Shown here piece by piece: positions 10,852 through 21,932 of a DNA stretch of 64,000 nucleotides (within the stretch, counting starts at the first letter, position 1; the number at the start of each line of letters is the position of its first letter). The notes beneath the pieces are model-generated. The model made no database searches, was not told the DNA's origin, and saw only the letters and a program-made list of their open reading frames with translations. The stretch is from positions 1,895,001 to 1,959,000 of the forward strand of contig JBBBDQ010001294.1 of the NCBI GenBank assembly GCA_037127315.1, given 5' to 3'. The position numbers and the translations under genes were made by a program. This DNA is from Ascarosepion bandense. Taxonomy: Eukaryota; Mollusca; Cephalopoda; Sepiida; Sepiidae.

Positions 10852-11330
10852 TTACATTATTTGGACTGTTGTCCTCACCTTCGTTGTCATATTCACAATG
10901 CTTTAACTGTTGTATGCACCAATCTTCTTCAGATGATTAGAATTTTAAGCTGAATACATTTTCAATCCTTGGGGTAGATTGTTCTCATTCCATGAGTCAT
11001 GACACTTCCGGATATCTTAATTATCTTCATTTAATTCAACTCTCTAAGTTTTTGTTCACGCATTGGTTGGATCCAGTGATTTGACCCAAAGGGTTGTGAG
11101 TTCAATACCTGGCTACAGCAGTGGTGAACAAAAACATGAGTTAAGTTAAATGAAGATAACTAAGATATCCAGAAGTGGCATGACTCATGGAATGAGAACA
11201 ATCTACCCCAGTCATCAAAATAAAGATTTCAGTACAAAATTCTAATCCCCTGAAGGAGGTTAGAGCCTACAATGGCTGAAACATCATAAATATGGCAACC
11301 AAGAGGTGGAAAACCGTCCAAATAATGTAA
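10852..11330. repeat. SINE B fold-back, two 208-bp arms
   Basis: A minus-oriented SINE B 3' part (10852-11059) faces a plus-oriented one (11123-11330). Both end in the same ttacattatttgg/ccaaataatgtaa terminus. The 63-bp centre holds the single tRNA-like head segment (gttgtgagttcaatacctgg). Arms are equal in length to the base and differ at scattered sites, so the pair is clear but not new. Confidence 0.88.
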
Positions 11331-11890
11331 GCATTTTATTTATTGACATAAAAGCAGCAATCATACAGTCCTTTCATTGATAAACATTTCATCTATTAAT
11401 TTATTTATTAATAGATTTTAATAATTGGTTAATCACCATGATTCATTTTAAGGTTAATTTTATATTAAAGTACATTGAATGATTATTTTTTATCATCTTA
11501 GCATAAATGTTATGGCTGTAAATATCTTTAGAGATATTTGTAATATGTGTAAGATAAAAAAAAGGACCTACTGAAATCAATTAGCATAATGAAAGCATAT
11601 TCTGTAATGTTTATCTAGTTTCAATAAATGCCAGGCATCAGTGATCACTGTTAAACCCACAGAATGGCATCTAATGCTTTAGCTATTTCTGTATACATAT
11701 TTAATAACCTGCCCTGTTTGGAAAACTGAAGTAAAAAAAAGATCACCATGTTATAAAATGATTATGCAATAATACTGTCCTCTTCTCCTTCTCCTCCTAC
11801 CATTTTTTCATATCCTCCTACTTCTCGTACTCTTTACAATCCCAGTTTCTCTTGCAAAATTGATATTTTTTTAATTCCTTTTTCTAAATT
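11331..11890. other. No gene recognised
   Basis: AT-rich sequence with a short palindromic stretch near 11390-11425 (attaatttatttattaat). Nothing else is supported. Confidence 0.4.
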
Positions 11891-11894
11891 TTCA

Positions 11895-12415
11895 AATTTG
11901 TTGTCTCTTAATGCCTTCCTCTCTGTTTGAACATTTTTCCTCCATTTTTTTTCTTGTAGGCAGTTTTCAGTCACCCACAAATTTTTCTTCATTTCCCATC
12001 TCACATCCATTAGTCTTTCTTTATTTTATGCTTCTTGTTTCCTTCCTTCTTTTCTTCCTTCCCAGTTCTTTTTTTTTTTTTTCACTTAATACCTTCCTCC
12101 CTCATTAGACAATTTTTCTGACATATTTGTCCTGTTTTCAACCTTACTCCAATTTTCCTTTTTTATCCATCTCACATCCATTAGTCTTTCTTCATTTTAA
12201 GCTTCTTGTTTCTTTTCTTTCTTCCTTCCCAATTCTTTTGTCGTCGCATAATACTTCCTCTCTATTTGAACATTTTTCCTGCTTATTTGTTCCTCTACAC
12301 TGTTTTCAGTCACCTTCCTATTTTCCTTTTGTTCCCACCTCACATCCCTCACTCATTCTTTATTTTCTCTTTCTTCCTTCCTTCCTTCCTTCCTTCCTTC
12401 CTTCCTTCCTCTGTT
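11895..12415 (+). repeat. Pyrimidine-rich tandem repeat, three units
   Basis: Units of about 165-180 bp start near 11913, 12090 and 12252, each with a cttcct..gaacatttttc segment, a cagtcacc region and atctcacatccattagtctt. They end in (CTTC)n at 12373-12412. The long plus-strand ORF at 12206-12883 begins in this repeat, so its first 120 or so codons are not a conserved protein. Confidence 0.75.
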
Positions 12416-12571
12416 TTATTTTCCTACTTTAAAATGTTCATTTACATTTCAAATTTTTGCTCTTCCTCATTTTCTCTTTTTCACTTTTTTCTTCTTTCAT
12501 CGATTATGGCTCTCCACAACTTTCTATTCTTTAAATTGTTTTTGCTTCCTTTCACCTTGTTTTGCCATCAG

Positions 12572-12990
12572 ATGCAGTCACTCTCTCACTGGCATAAAGT
12601 GGTTTCCCTCTGTCTGTTCTACAAATACTTTCATGACTTCTGCTTCGATGAGCTTAGCTCCCTGGTATTCCCTCTGCATGAATTTTCTCAAGCTACTAGA
12701 CTAGCAACTAGGTTCCACCCTTTTACAATAAAACCAATAAAATGTAACTGCAATGTCTACTCTTTCAGCTTGTTTTCTCACACTTCCTGCCTGTGGAATT
12801 CCCTTCCGTTTACTTGCTTCTTTGACAGCTACAATCTCCAAGAATTTAAATGTAAGGTCATTTGCCATCTCTTATCTCCATGACTCACATCCTCATAACT
12901 TGTTCCTCTTTCTCATCACTCTCCTCCTAGGTAACCCCTGTGCACCAGTGGTAGTAAAACTGCCTTGCTTGAGGTGAAATGATGATAAAA
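12572..12990 (+). pseudogene. LINE 3' end: reverse transcriptase C-terminus
   Basis: The reading frame from 12572 to 12883 encodes the far C-terminal tail seen in jockey/CR1-like LINE polymerases: VVSLCLFYKYFHDFCFDELSS, ATRLATRFHPFT, CLWNSLPF and FKCKVICHLLS. Only the last 100 or so codons are present, so the element is strongly 5'-truncated. A 3' UTR with gcaccagtggtag...gcttgaggtgaaatgatgat and a terminal A-run follows to about 12990. The same 3' end recurs at 28585-29035, 50290-50720 and 62690-63300. It cannot encode an active enzyme. Confidence 0.85.
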
Positions 12991-13284
12991 AAAAATATTA
13001 CTCTGTCTTCTCAGGTAGATTATTACTGTTTCTTCTTGCTTCTTTTATATACCATTGTTCTTTAAAGACAGACACAATCGTGGCTCTTCACAATTTCCTG
13101 TTTTCTTTTGCCTTTAGTAACTTTAATCTTTTACTATCACTCCTTCTTCCTTGTATTAAACACAAACTGTTCTATCATGGCTCACTATATCTTCCTTCCT
13201 TTTCTACTAATGTTCACCCAATAGAAGGCTCAAAAATCCCTCAATGTAGGTGGTTGCTGAATGATGTCTCTGATTTAAATTTCA

Positions 13285-13495
13285 GAGGACCTCAAAGATA
13301 AAGGAAAGACTTGAAGCAGCCAAAATGTGCTTCTACAGAAGGATGCTGACAATATCATGTGAGCAACCATTAGGTTTTGGAGAGGGTGGAAATGAAAAGG
13401 AAACTAATACATAACATCAGAAAGAAACAGCTGAAGTTTCTGATGCATGTAATGAGGAAGAAAGGCTTGGAGAATCTGATATTCACAGGTCACTG
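13285..13495 (+). pseudogene. Frameshifted LINE fragment (same family as 38.7 kb)
   Basis: Translation gives KMCFYRRMLTIS, then in another frame remnants of the RKRQLKFLGH..MRK block. These match in order the C-terminal part of the LINE ORF at 38702-39502. About 70 codons with at least one frameshift. It ends abruptly at the SINE that follows. Confidence 0.7.
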
Positions 13496-13499
13496 TTAC

Positions 13500-13775
13500 T
13501 ATTTGTCAGCTAAGTACCATACGTGATACACGCTTGGGCGATCATATCTGACTGGGCAGAAGATTATCCCGCAGTAGGTAGACTGGTTACCGACCAAGGC
13601 TATAGAACCCAGTCTATCCTGCTATTTAACCCATAACTGGAAGGAAGAGACGGATTAATACCTTTCCCAAGGGTATTTGCGCGAAAGTGAATACAATGGA
13701 TTCAACTAGGAATTTGAACTCGGCTCCCCGGTTTCTCGTTCCGAACCGATATCCACTGTACCACAACGCACATCC
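13500..13775 (-). mobile_element. tRNA-derived SINE, family C
   Basis: On the minus strand: A-box-like tggtacagtgg, B-box-like gagttcaaattcc, then aaatacccttgggaaaggta, ttccagttatgggttaaata and a 3' end near cgtatcacgtatggtactta. Nearly full-length. Other copies lie at 30.3, 31.7, 41.3, 42.6, 51.6 and 53.0 kb. Confidence 0.85.
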
Positions 13776-15190
13776 CCATTACTATTATCATTGTTATTAT
13801 TCTATTCCTAGTTTTACTACGTTCTGTTTTTGCTACTTATTGATAAACAAATATCACAATTATTATTATTCAGTTTCTATTTCATTAATATTGCTTTTTC
13901 AATGAAAAATTGCCATTTATAATTATTAAAGAACCTGTGTTTTGCAAATGGACCAACTGGTTTAGAAAATTTTGATTCTCTCTTGTGTTTCTTGATGTTA
14001 AGAAACTTAGAAAATGGTTTCTCATTTTAAAGGTAAAAAACCCTGTATATTTCTGTGTTTAAGGCAACCTTTAAATCCAAAAAGTCACCCTTAAAAATTG
14101 GGTTTCATTTTATATTACATTTCTAAAAGAAGAAACCTTAAATTCTGGGTGATGTTTGTGGATAGACTAACCTTGACCTTGGTGTAGATGAAAAGATCTA
14201 CATTATCAAATAAATTGATAATAAAAGCACAAACCATTTCTATCTATATTATAGGCCTAACTTCATAATAAATTGCCTATTCAAAAAACAATTCCATATC
14301 AATGAAATCAACTTGTATCCATGCAAGCTCAACTGAGAAAATGTAAACACAGTGTTATAATTGGGTTCATAGTAAACTTTCACTAAACTTTAAAAAGTCA
14401 TCATATGATTGTCAATGAAGTATAAGTATGTGGCCATCAGTACACCAGGCTGTTCATAACTGTTTAGATATAGGAAAAGAAGAGGAAGAAAAAGAACAAT
14501 TAGCATTTGCAAAAATTCACATGATGAAACATAAACAAAATAATCATTTGCCTTTTCGGGGATGTGTTGAGAAAGCATCATATAGAATTGGTTTTGGTAT
14601 TTCGTTTATTTTAAAATTTTAAGGATACAGTCAGTAACACCGTTTCCAATAACATCATCTTAATATAATCAATAAGTAGTTGTCTTATACTACAGTTATA
14701 GAGTAAATTCATTAAAATTTACTATATTTTTTGAGATCGTCTTATTTAAAGGCTGCCTTATATGTGGAAATATACATTAAGTGCATTTACTGAATTTTGC
14801 GGATTATGTACTGGTTACTAATATTCGTTGATTGATTTGGATTAGTTTCCTTATCTTTATTCTTTTCTTTTACTTTACTTGATTGGATTCCACTTTATCT
14901 CCAAAACTTATAAGGATTCATCCATTCAAACTTTGGCAAATAGACACACAATCCTAAACCTTACTATCTATGTTATTGGCTTTCAAACTCTGTGTAATTA
15001 TCCAGATTTGAGTAAAATCATGTTCTCAGTTAGATAATGAAGGCACCTGAGGTATATACTGAAATTTTTCTGAATGTAATCAACACCTGGTAAAAAAAGT
15101 AGAGGAAAAACATTAACTTATATTAAACATATCTGAAAGATAATTCTCTTTCTATTGCTACACAATGTCTGTAACATTTAATGTTAACTT
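13776..15190. other. 1.4 kb without recognised features
   Basis: Ordinary AT-rich sequence. Overlapping ORFs of about 63 codons on both strands near 14.39-14.62 kb have no recognisable domain. One of the few stretches without an obvious repeat family, so it could be unique DNA. Confidence 0.45.
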
Positions 15191-15193
15191 GAC

Positions 15194-15622
15194 TTGGGCC
15201 TATTTTTTTCTTTTTTTTATAATCATTTCACTCCAAACAAAGCAGGACTGACACTGGTGTGCATTGAGAGAAAAAACAAGGTACAGGATATGTTGGAGAA
15301 AGATAAGAGACAGATGGAACTCAAGCAGATAGATTGTATATTTATAATTTATAAAAGATTTTATATTATTACAGTGGGTAATACATATTTCACTGTGTCC
15401 ATATATTATTATCGTGGTTCGTCAGACACAAATGGTACAACAGTTGGTTCTCAAAATATTCCCCACCAAAAATTTCTTTTCTTTTATTTTATTTTACATA
15501 GATGCTCACATGTCCATATTAGAATAGACATTTGTAACGGTTATTTACGAAAATTTCTCACTCATTCGAAAAGAACCCCAAAGAAAGGGAAAAGCAAGGA
15601 TAAAGAAAAGATAGATGTTTGA
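15194..15622 (+). other. ORF over a reversed LINE 3' end
   Basis: At 15205-15290 the sequence ataatcatttcactccaaac and gacactggtgtgcattgaga is the complement of the LINE 3' terminus described at 12.9 kb. The 142-codon plus-strand ORF starts in it and is therefore unlikely to be a native gene. Its C-terminal Lys/Ser-rich part matches nothing I recognise. Confidence 0.5.
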
Positions 15623-15839
15623 TTAATGTAAAGAAGAGAAAACAAAAGAGAAAAAAAAACAGAGAAAAGAAAAAAGAGAAATAAAGAAAAAGGGGAAACA
15701 GAAAAACTTAATGGAAAGCAAGAAAGGGGACAAAGAGATACAATAAAAGGAAATACAGTATCACGAGAAATAAATGTTGACTCAATTTATCGTAATAGCG
15801 TCTCAATCCACCTAACTGTTCTCTTAGAAAAACATGGAA

Positions 15840-16425
15840 AAATTTAACTATGAAATTTAATTTCAAATATACTGCGATATATTTACAGTACAAAAATAAA
15901 TTGTACATCATAATTTTAATACAATTTGAAAAAATAACTACTCTTACTATTAGTTTAAAAATTAATACTAATTTAAAAAATATTGTTAAAATAATTAAAA
16001 ATACTAAAATTAAAAAATATAAATATAGACACAGGAAAAATTAGATAAACTTAACAGTAGAGGGCAACACACAAAAAGAAGGAAAGAAAAAGGAAGAAAT
16101 CATGATAGAATGGATTTTAAAATAATTCAAAAAATGCTAGAATGAAACCGATGTATATAATACTCATATTCATTCTTAGAAACGCGACAAGGGATTTACC
16201 CTTAAATTAAAATATACTGACTATGGGGAATATTTATGGTGAAAATAAATCATAAATCATACATCCTAACATAAATTACATTATAACCACTAGAATTATT
16301 TTATTCTAACTATAGTTAAAGTAATAACTCCTAATAAGAAAATATAAATTATTAAAATACAATCTTAAAAATATGTTAAATACTAGCAATACTAATAATA
16401 GATAATAATAATAAATAATAATAAT
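15840..16425 (+). repeat. AT-rich tandem unit, copy 1
   Basis: Shares, in the same order, landmarks with 19190-19775: aatttaattt..atatac, aacgcgacaagggattt, ggtgaaaataaatcataaat and actaataatagataataata. Offset about 3350 bp. The LINE insertion and the TAA expansion lie between the copies. Confidence 0.8.
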
Positions 16426-16428
16426 AAT

Positions 16429-16489
16429 AATAACAACAAATAAATTAATAAAGAGATAACAAATATATGCATACAAACATATATATACT

Positions 16490-16554
<65 letters not shown>

Positions 16555-16616
16555 AGTATATATATGTTTGTATGCATATATTTGTTATCTCTTTATTAAT
16601 TTATTTGTTGTTATTA
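16429..16616. repeat. Near-perfect 188-bp palindrome
   Basis: taataacaacaaataaatta and onward to the centre is mirrored by its complement ending tttgttgttatta at 16616. Arms are about 92 bp, including non-microsatellite sequence (gagataacaaatatatgcat). The centre is a (TA)n tract with ttaca. Both strands therefore show the same Ile/Tyr ORF, which is an artefact. Confidence 0.9.
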
Positions 16617-16699
16617 TATATATATATATATATGTATTTACATATATATGTATTTGTATACATATGTTTCAAAAATATTCTCTAAGACGTGATGATAAT

Positions 16700-16708
16700 T
16701 ATAATAAA

Positions 16709-16741
<33 letters not shown>

Positions 16742-17014
16742 TTAATTTAAATATATACAAGATATCGCCCGTCATCATCAATTATTATAATAAAAATAAT
16801 AATAATTATTATAATATAAAAATAATAATTATTATAATAAAAATTATAATAATAATAATAATTATAATAATAATAATAATTATAATAATAATAATAATTA
16901 TAATAATAATAATTATTATAATAAAAATAATAATAATTATTATAATAATAATAATAATAATTTAATTTAAATATATACAAGATATCGCCCGTCATCATCA
17001 ATTATTATAATAAA

Positions 17015-17062
<48 letters not shown>
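16700..17062. repeat. (TAA)n/(ATT)n microsatellite with LINE junction copies
   Basis: TAA-type repeats interrupted by three copies of the same 43-bp segment (16741-16783, 16961-17003 and 17062-17104). The last copy leads directly into the LINE open frame. Confidence 0.9.
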
Positions 17063-17065
17063 TTA

Positions 17066-19025
17066 ATTTAAATATATACAAGATATCGCCCGTCATCATC
17101 AATTTCATCAAACAGTGCATGTCTATATGGAAAACAACCCTTTACCTCAATCATATAAATGGAACCTATAAGTCTGATGAAATAAACATCAAAAGAGGTA
17201 TATTTCAAGGTGATTCTTTATCTCCCTTACTATTCTGCATATCATTAATAGCACTAACTAGTCAACTTAATAAGACAGAATGTGGTTATAAAATAGGCCA
17301 AAAGAAAATAAGCCATCTATTTTACATGGATGACTTAAAGTTATATGCTAAGAATGATAATGAGCTGGAAGGTCTTCTGCAAACTGTAAAATGCTTCAGC
17401 GAAGACATTGGAATGAAATTTAATTTGAATAAATGTGCTAAAGCTACAGTTTTATGTGGATCAATACAAGAAACATCCTCAATTAGCCTAGACCCTGCTG
17501 TAACAATAAAAGAATTGAAACCAGAAGAAGCTTATAAATACCTAGGTGTAAATGAGAGCGAAAACATTCACCATAAAAAAATGAAAGAAATAGTGCGTAA
17601 AGAGTACTATAGAAGGCTACGAATGATATTAAAAACTGAATTAAATTCACAGAATAGAGTTATGGCCATTAATAGCCTTGCAATCCCAGTTGTCCAATAT
17701 AGCTTCAACATCTTAAACTGGACTCTAAACGACATCAGGCGAATGGATGCTAAAACAAGAAAGCTTCTTTCTAAGCATAGGATGCATCACCCAAAGGCTG
17801 ATGTAGACCATCTATACATACCCCGTAAAGAAGGTGGAAGGGGTCTTATTCAGCTGGAATTGTCATACAAGACAACAACTATTGGCTTACTAACATACAT
17901 AGAAACAACAAAGGATTGGATGATACAATTAGTAAGGCAACATGAAGAAAGAAAGAAAAAATATTCAATAATAAAAGAAGGCAGTAAATACAAACAAGAA
18001 TTACAGTTAGTAGATTCTGTAGAAAAGCAAAACAGTAGCCAAGAACCAACTATTGCTGCAAAAAATATGAAAATGAAAGCCAAAGATAAAGCTCTTGAAA
18101 AGATGAAACAGCGCTGGCAAGACAAACCTCTGCATGGCCAATATCCAGTACGTGCCAATAAATCCAATGTTGACAAAGTTAATACTCATCGATGGTTACG
18201 TGCATCTGGATTAAAGTCTGAAACTGAAGGATTTATACTTGCAGCACAAGACCAAAGTCTTTTCACGAGAAACTTTCAGGCAAATATTATGCATAATAAT
18301 ATGGATCCAAAATGCAGGTTTTGTGATAAACACCAAGAAACAATAGACCACCTAATCTCAGGCTGTTCTGTGCTTGCCCCAAACGAATATAAAAATCGCC
18401 ACGACAGAGTTGGGCAATATTTACATTGGGCAATGTGCAAACATTATGGAAAAGCTGTAAACAAACACTGGTATGAACATCATCCAGCACCGGTTACAGA
18501 AATAGAAGATGTAACCATTCTATGGGATTACACCATCTACACAGACAGAAAAATTGAAGCAAACAGGCCAGACATTATTGTTAAAAACCAGAAGGAGAAA
18601 ACTTGTCTATTAATTGATATGGCTTGTCCAGCGGATTGTAACATAGCAACCAAGGAATTTGAAAAACTGTCAAAATATAAAGACCTGGAAATTGAAATAG
18701 AAAAAATGTGGAAATTGAAAACAAGAGTTGTGCCAGTGATAGTAGGTGCACTTGGAATGATAAAAAATGGAACAAAACAACACATTGAAAGAATCCCTGG
18801 AAACCCCAGCTTAAGAGATATACAAAAAATTGTCTTATTAAGTACAGCCCACACACTAAGGAAAACGTTATCTATGTAATGCTGGGGATGATAGGGAAGA
18901 TAGAAAAACATGAAATGGAGTCATAACAACACGCCACTACCTGCCTTAGGTCTCCCCGCAGACTTGGTTGGTAGTGAGACCAATGCAGAAATCGAAATAT
19001 GATGAAAAATGACATAATAATAATA
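17066..19025 (+). mobile_element. 5'-truncated LINE with C-terminal endonuclease
   Basis: A non-LTR retrotransposon extends from the 5' junction (atatacaagatatcgcccgt, readable as YKISPV) to a 3' UTR of about 140 bp ending gatgaaaaatgacataataa. It is embedded in (TAA)n on both sides. The domain order (RT, CCHC, endonuclease) is that of R2/R4-type LINEs; the R4/Dong group is known for TAA-repeat targets. Assignment to that clade is inference from motif style and target. Confidence 0.85.
17119..18879 (+). CDS. LINE reverse transcriptase plus restriction-like endonuclease
   Basis: 586 uninterrupted codons. The conceptual frame is open upstream (YKISPVIINFIKQC) to about 17070, so the Met at 17119 is internal and the N-terminal RT half is missing. 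Seen: RT motif B QGDSLSPLLF (residues 30-39), catalytic FYMDD (68-72), thumb region to about 250, a Lys-rich linker (275-345), a C-x2-C-x8-H-x4-C zinc motif (C399, C402, H411, C416), then a PD...D endonuclease core (P484-D485, D500) followed by KLSKYKDLEIE and VVPVIVGALG. In this LINE class the endonuclease nicks the target and RT primes on it; the protein acts in the nucleus. Loss of the N-terminus makes activity unlikely, yet the lack of stops suggests recent insertion. Confidence 0.93.
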   Translation: MSIWKTTLYLNHINGTYKSDEINIKRGIFQGDSLSPLLFCISLIALTSQLNKTECGYKIGQKKISHLFYMDDLKLYAKNDNELEGLLQTVKCFSEDIGMKFNLNKCAKATVLCGSIQETSSISLDPAVTIKELKPEEAYKYLGVNESENIHHKKMKEIVRKEYYRRLRMILKTELNSQNRVMAINSLAIPVVQYSFNILNWTLNDIRRMDAKTRKLLSKHRMHHPKADVDHLYIPRKEGGRGLIQLELSYKTTTIGLLTYIETTKDWMIQLVRQHEERKKKYSIIKEGSKYKQELQLVDSVEKQNSSQEPTIAAKNMKMKAKDKALEKMKQRWQDKPLHGQYPVRANKSNVDKVNTHRWLRASGLKSETEGFILAAQDQSLFTRNFQANIMHNNMDPKCRFCDKHQETIDHLISGCSVLAPNEYKNRHDRVGQYLHWAMCKHYGKAVNKHWYEHHPAPVTEIEDVTILWDYTIYTDRKIEANRPDIIVKNQKEKTCLLIDMACPADCNIATKEFEKLSKYKDLEIEIEKMWKLKTRVVPVIVGALGMIKNGTKQHIERIPGNPSLRDIQKIVLLSTAHTLRKTLSM

Positions 19026-19031
19026 ATAATA

Positions 19032-19806
19032 TTCATTCTATCAAAAAAGAAGACAAAAGAAATTAAAAAAATACCTATAAATATAATAATTATAAAAAAT
19101 AAAAAACAGAAAAATAGAAATAAAAAATATAAAAAGCTTTTGCTGTAAACTAATATTAACCTGATGTGGAAAATTTAGCTGTAGTATACGTGTAAAAATT
19201 TAACATTGAAATTTAATTTAAAATATAATGGAATGTATTTACGGTACAAACATAATTTCGATACAATTTGATGAAATAACTACTCTTAGTAGTTTGTGAT
19301 TAGTGTCACAAAAATTCCTATTAATTTTTTAAAAATTCAGTTAAAATAATTAAAACATTAAAAAATAAAAATAAACGTTAGATAAACCTAAAAAGAGGGA
19401 TAGGGGGAAATAAATAAAAGGAAAGAGATAAAAAATTAGAACAATATAGAAAAGAATTTAAATTAATTTAAAATAAACTTCCTATATCAAACCTATGTCT
19501 ATTACATTAATACTCATTCTTAGAAACGCAACATGGGATTTCCTCTTAAATTAAAATATACCAATTATGGGGTATATTTGTGGTGAAAAATAAATCATAA
19601 ATCATACATCCTAATATAAATTACAATATAACCACTATTAGTAATTTATTTTAAATAAAGTTAAAATAATAATTCATAGTAAGAAAAAATAAATAAAAAA
19701 ATTTAAATATAATCTTAAAAAACTTCTTAAATAATAAAAATACTAATAATAGATAATAATAAGAAAATTATAAAAAATTATAATAATAAAGAATAAAAAT
19801 TGGTAA

Positions 19807-19846
<40 letters not shown>

Positions 19847-19890
19847 AACACAATTTCTCTTAGACATTAATAATAATAATAATGATAGTA
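19032..19890 (+). repeat. AT-rich tandem unit, copy 2
   Basis: The unit begins at attcattctat, includes ctataaatataataattata, the segment matching 15840-16425, and ends in (TA)n (19810-19845) and (TAA)n. A third, partial copy starts at about 19908. The unit is about 850-870 bp. Confidence 0.8.
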
Positions 19891-19907
19891 ATAATAATAA
19901 TAATAAT

Positions 19908-20045
19908 ACTCATTCTATAAAAAAACGAGAAAAAAAGAAATTTAAAAAAGTACCTATAAATATAATAATTATAAAAATAAAAAACACAAAAAATTAAAAA
20001 TATAAAAAAAAACATTTGCTGCAAAATGATAGCAGCAAATTCCAG
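19908..20045 (+). repeat. AT-rich tandem unit, partial copy 3
   Basis: Repeats actcattctat, acctataaatataataatta and the ttgctg segment of copy 2, then diverges. Confidence 0.75.
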
Positions 20046-20149
20046 AATTTTTAAAAAATAAACACTTTTTAAATTAAATTAATGTAAATTAATATAATTT
20101 ACACTAATTCAAATCACAATCAAGATTTATCTAGAATATTTTATATCTA

Positions 20150-21690
20150 TTTCTGTATTTGCATTTAAATATTAATTCATTCCACTGATTAAGTAGTTCC
20201 TTAGGATTATTATATTTTATAATCATCAATTTTTCCTCCAGGTATAAATTGCACCTATCCCTGAAATTGTTGGGAGTATTGGCATATTTCACAATCTTCC
20301 ATCTGACCAATGGGGTAAATCCTCCATCTTTAATATTCCAATATTGCTTAGATAGCGCAGTTTAATGTTTCAAGGAGGCATTAGAAAAAGATTGTCTGTG
20401 GTCTCTGCTTCCAACTACCTGCAGATATCCCTATATAAACTCTTTTATTGTTGGTGTCCTCCACTGGACAAATAGTGGCTTCATAGATAGCTTTTTCGGA
20501 ATTACACCTGCCATCAACTGGACAATTTGTCTTATTGATGCAATTACAGGAAGGTTTGTCGACTAAAGGTTTGCTAAAGAAGTCTCTAAGTAATTTATTA
20601 TTATGTGAAGTAATTATGTTTTGCATGTCTTTTGTGGTAGAATAACTAATTTTAAGAGTTTCTCTATTGAATAATTTACTTAAGGGGTGGTGTTGGTGGA
20701 AGTGTTTGCTAACTAAATTTAAAAAGTATTTACCTATGTTTACATTGGACAACTTGCAGAAATGAGGGTTGAACCATATTATTTTTCTTTTTCTAACTTT
20801 ACTTTTGTTTCTAGTTTTGACTTTAAATTTTTCTTTGTATAATATTTCATATTTAAAATCACTCTTCTTTAGGGCTTCATTGTATATTGTTTTATTCTCA
20901 TCAAATATTTCCTTATTAGAAGATAATTTATTAATTCTAATTTTGACTGTTTTGGGTATTTGTTTTATGATAGATTTAGGATGATTTGAGTTAACATTAA
21001 TATAGATAGGGGAATGATTACTTTTTTGATACGGTTTAAATGCATTTTTGATTAGGTTAAAGCTAATACCTAAAAATTTAATGATCTTAAGATTAGATGA
21101 AATTTCAATTTCGAAACCCAGCATTTTAAAAGCTCTAATAACTTTTTCAGAAATTCTTGATGTTAGGGGACCATTACTGCAGGGATATGCATAAGACCAT
21201 CGTCCCGGTAGATACCTACTTGATTGGACTCAACAATTCTACTGAGAGTATATGATATATATATCCCTATCAGATCTGCGATTTGAGCTGAATCATAAAC
21301 CCCCATTGGGACATCAAAATTATTGCTAATATTTTTAGTCCAAGTAGAGTCATAATATACTAGTAGATATTCTCTAGAAGTTAAAATAACATCCATTTCA
21401 TTATTAGAAATATCTGTGAAGTTTCTAGCACAGTTTAAACTATTAACTAATAAATTGTATGAAATGGAAGGATAAAAGTCTACTATATCAAATTGTAAAA
21501 ATGAGGCTTTTTTCTTATTTGAAATGTTCTGGAACCATGTTATGGTATCAGAAGAATCTTTCCATAAATTGGAATTGAGATTTTCTTGTATTGATATTAC
21601 AATCTTCTTAATTATATTACTGGAAACTAAACCTAATTCAGTTTTAGAGGGATTGATTAGTCTAGTTTGCAGGCTATTCTCATATATTTA
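20150..21690 (-). pseudogene. Penelope-like element, RT plus GIY-YIG, frameshifted
   Basis: Minus-strand reading from about 21690: RLINPSKTELGLVS, RT motif A FDIVDFYPSI, motif B region DVPMGVYDSAQI, catalytic YRDDGL (near 21200). A frameshift directly after YRDDGL shifts to NGPLTSRISEKVIRAF, which continues into the 247-codon frame 21124-20381: SNHPKSIIKQIPKTVKIRIN, a cysteine cluster CNCINKTNC..C, then GIY-YIG start VYIGISAGSWKQR. A second frameshift at about 20400 leads to an in-frame stop and the rest of the nuclease domain to about 20150. PLEs copy RNA into DNA using the GIY-YIG endonuclease. The cysteine cluster before GIY-YIG suggests the Neptune-type group (inference). The 5' end is missing at a TA microsatellite. 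Confidence 0.88.
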
Positions 21691-21711
21691 TTATCATATT
21701 CTATTCTATTC

Positions 21712-21880
21712 TCATATATATATATATATATATATATATTTTAATTCAGATACTTCAATCCAAGGGAAAAAAGCAGGAAGGTAAATTCCAAAAACCCGAT
21801 CCTAATTAATATTAAAAATTTTATTTTAATATTAAAAAATGATACAGGAAGAGAGCTCCATGTAATAAAATATTACAAAG

Positions 21881-21931
<51 letters not shown>
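21712..21931. repeat. (TA)n tracts
   Basis: Two TA tracts (21712-21741 and 21884-21931) flank a short AT-rich segment at the truncated 5' side of the PLE. Confidence 0.9.

Positions 21932-21932
<1 letters not shown>

Noticed and set aside
12206..12570. N-terminal extension of the 225-codon ORF as a transmembrane protein
   Set aside because: It lies in a pyrimidine-rich tandem repeat. Only the last 100 codons match a family (LINE RT tail).
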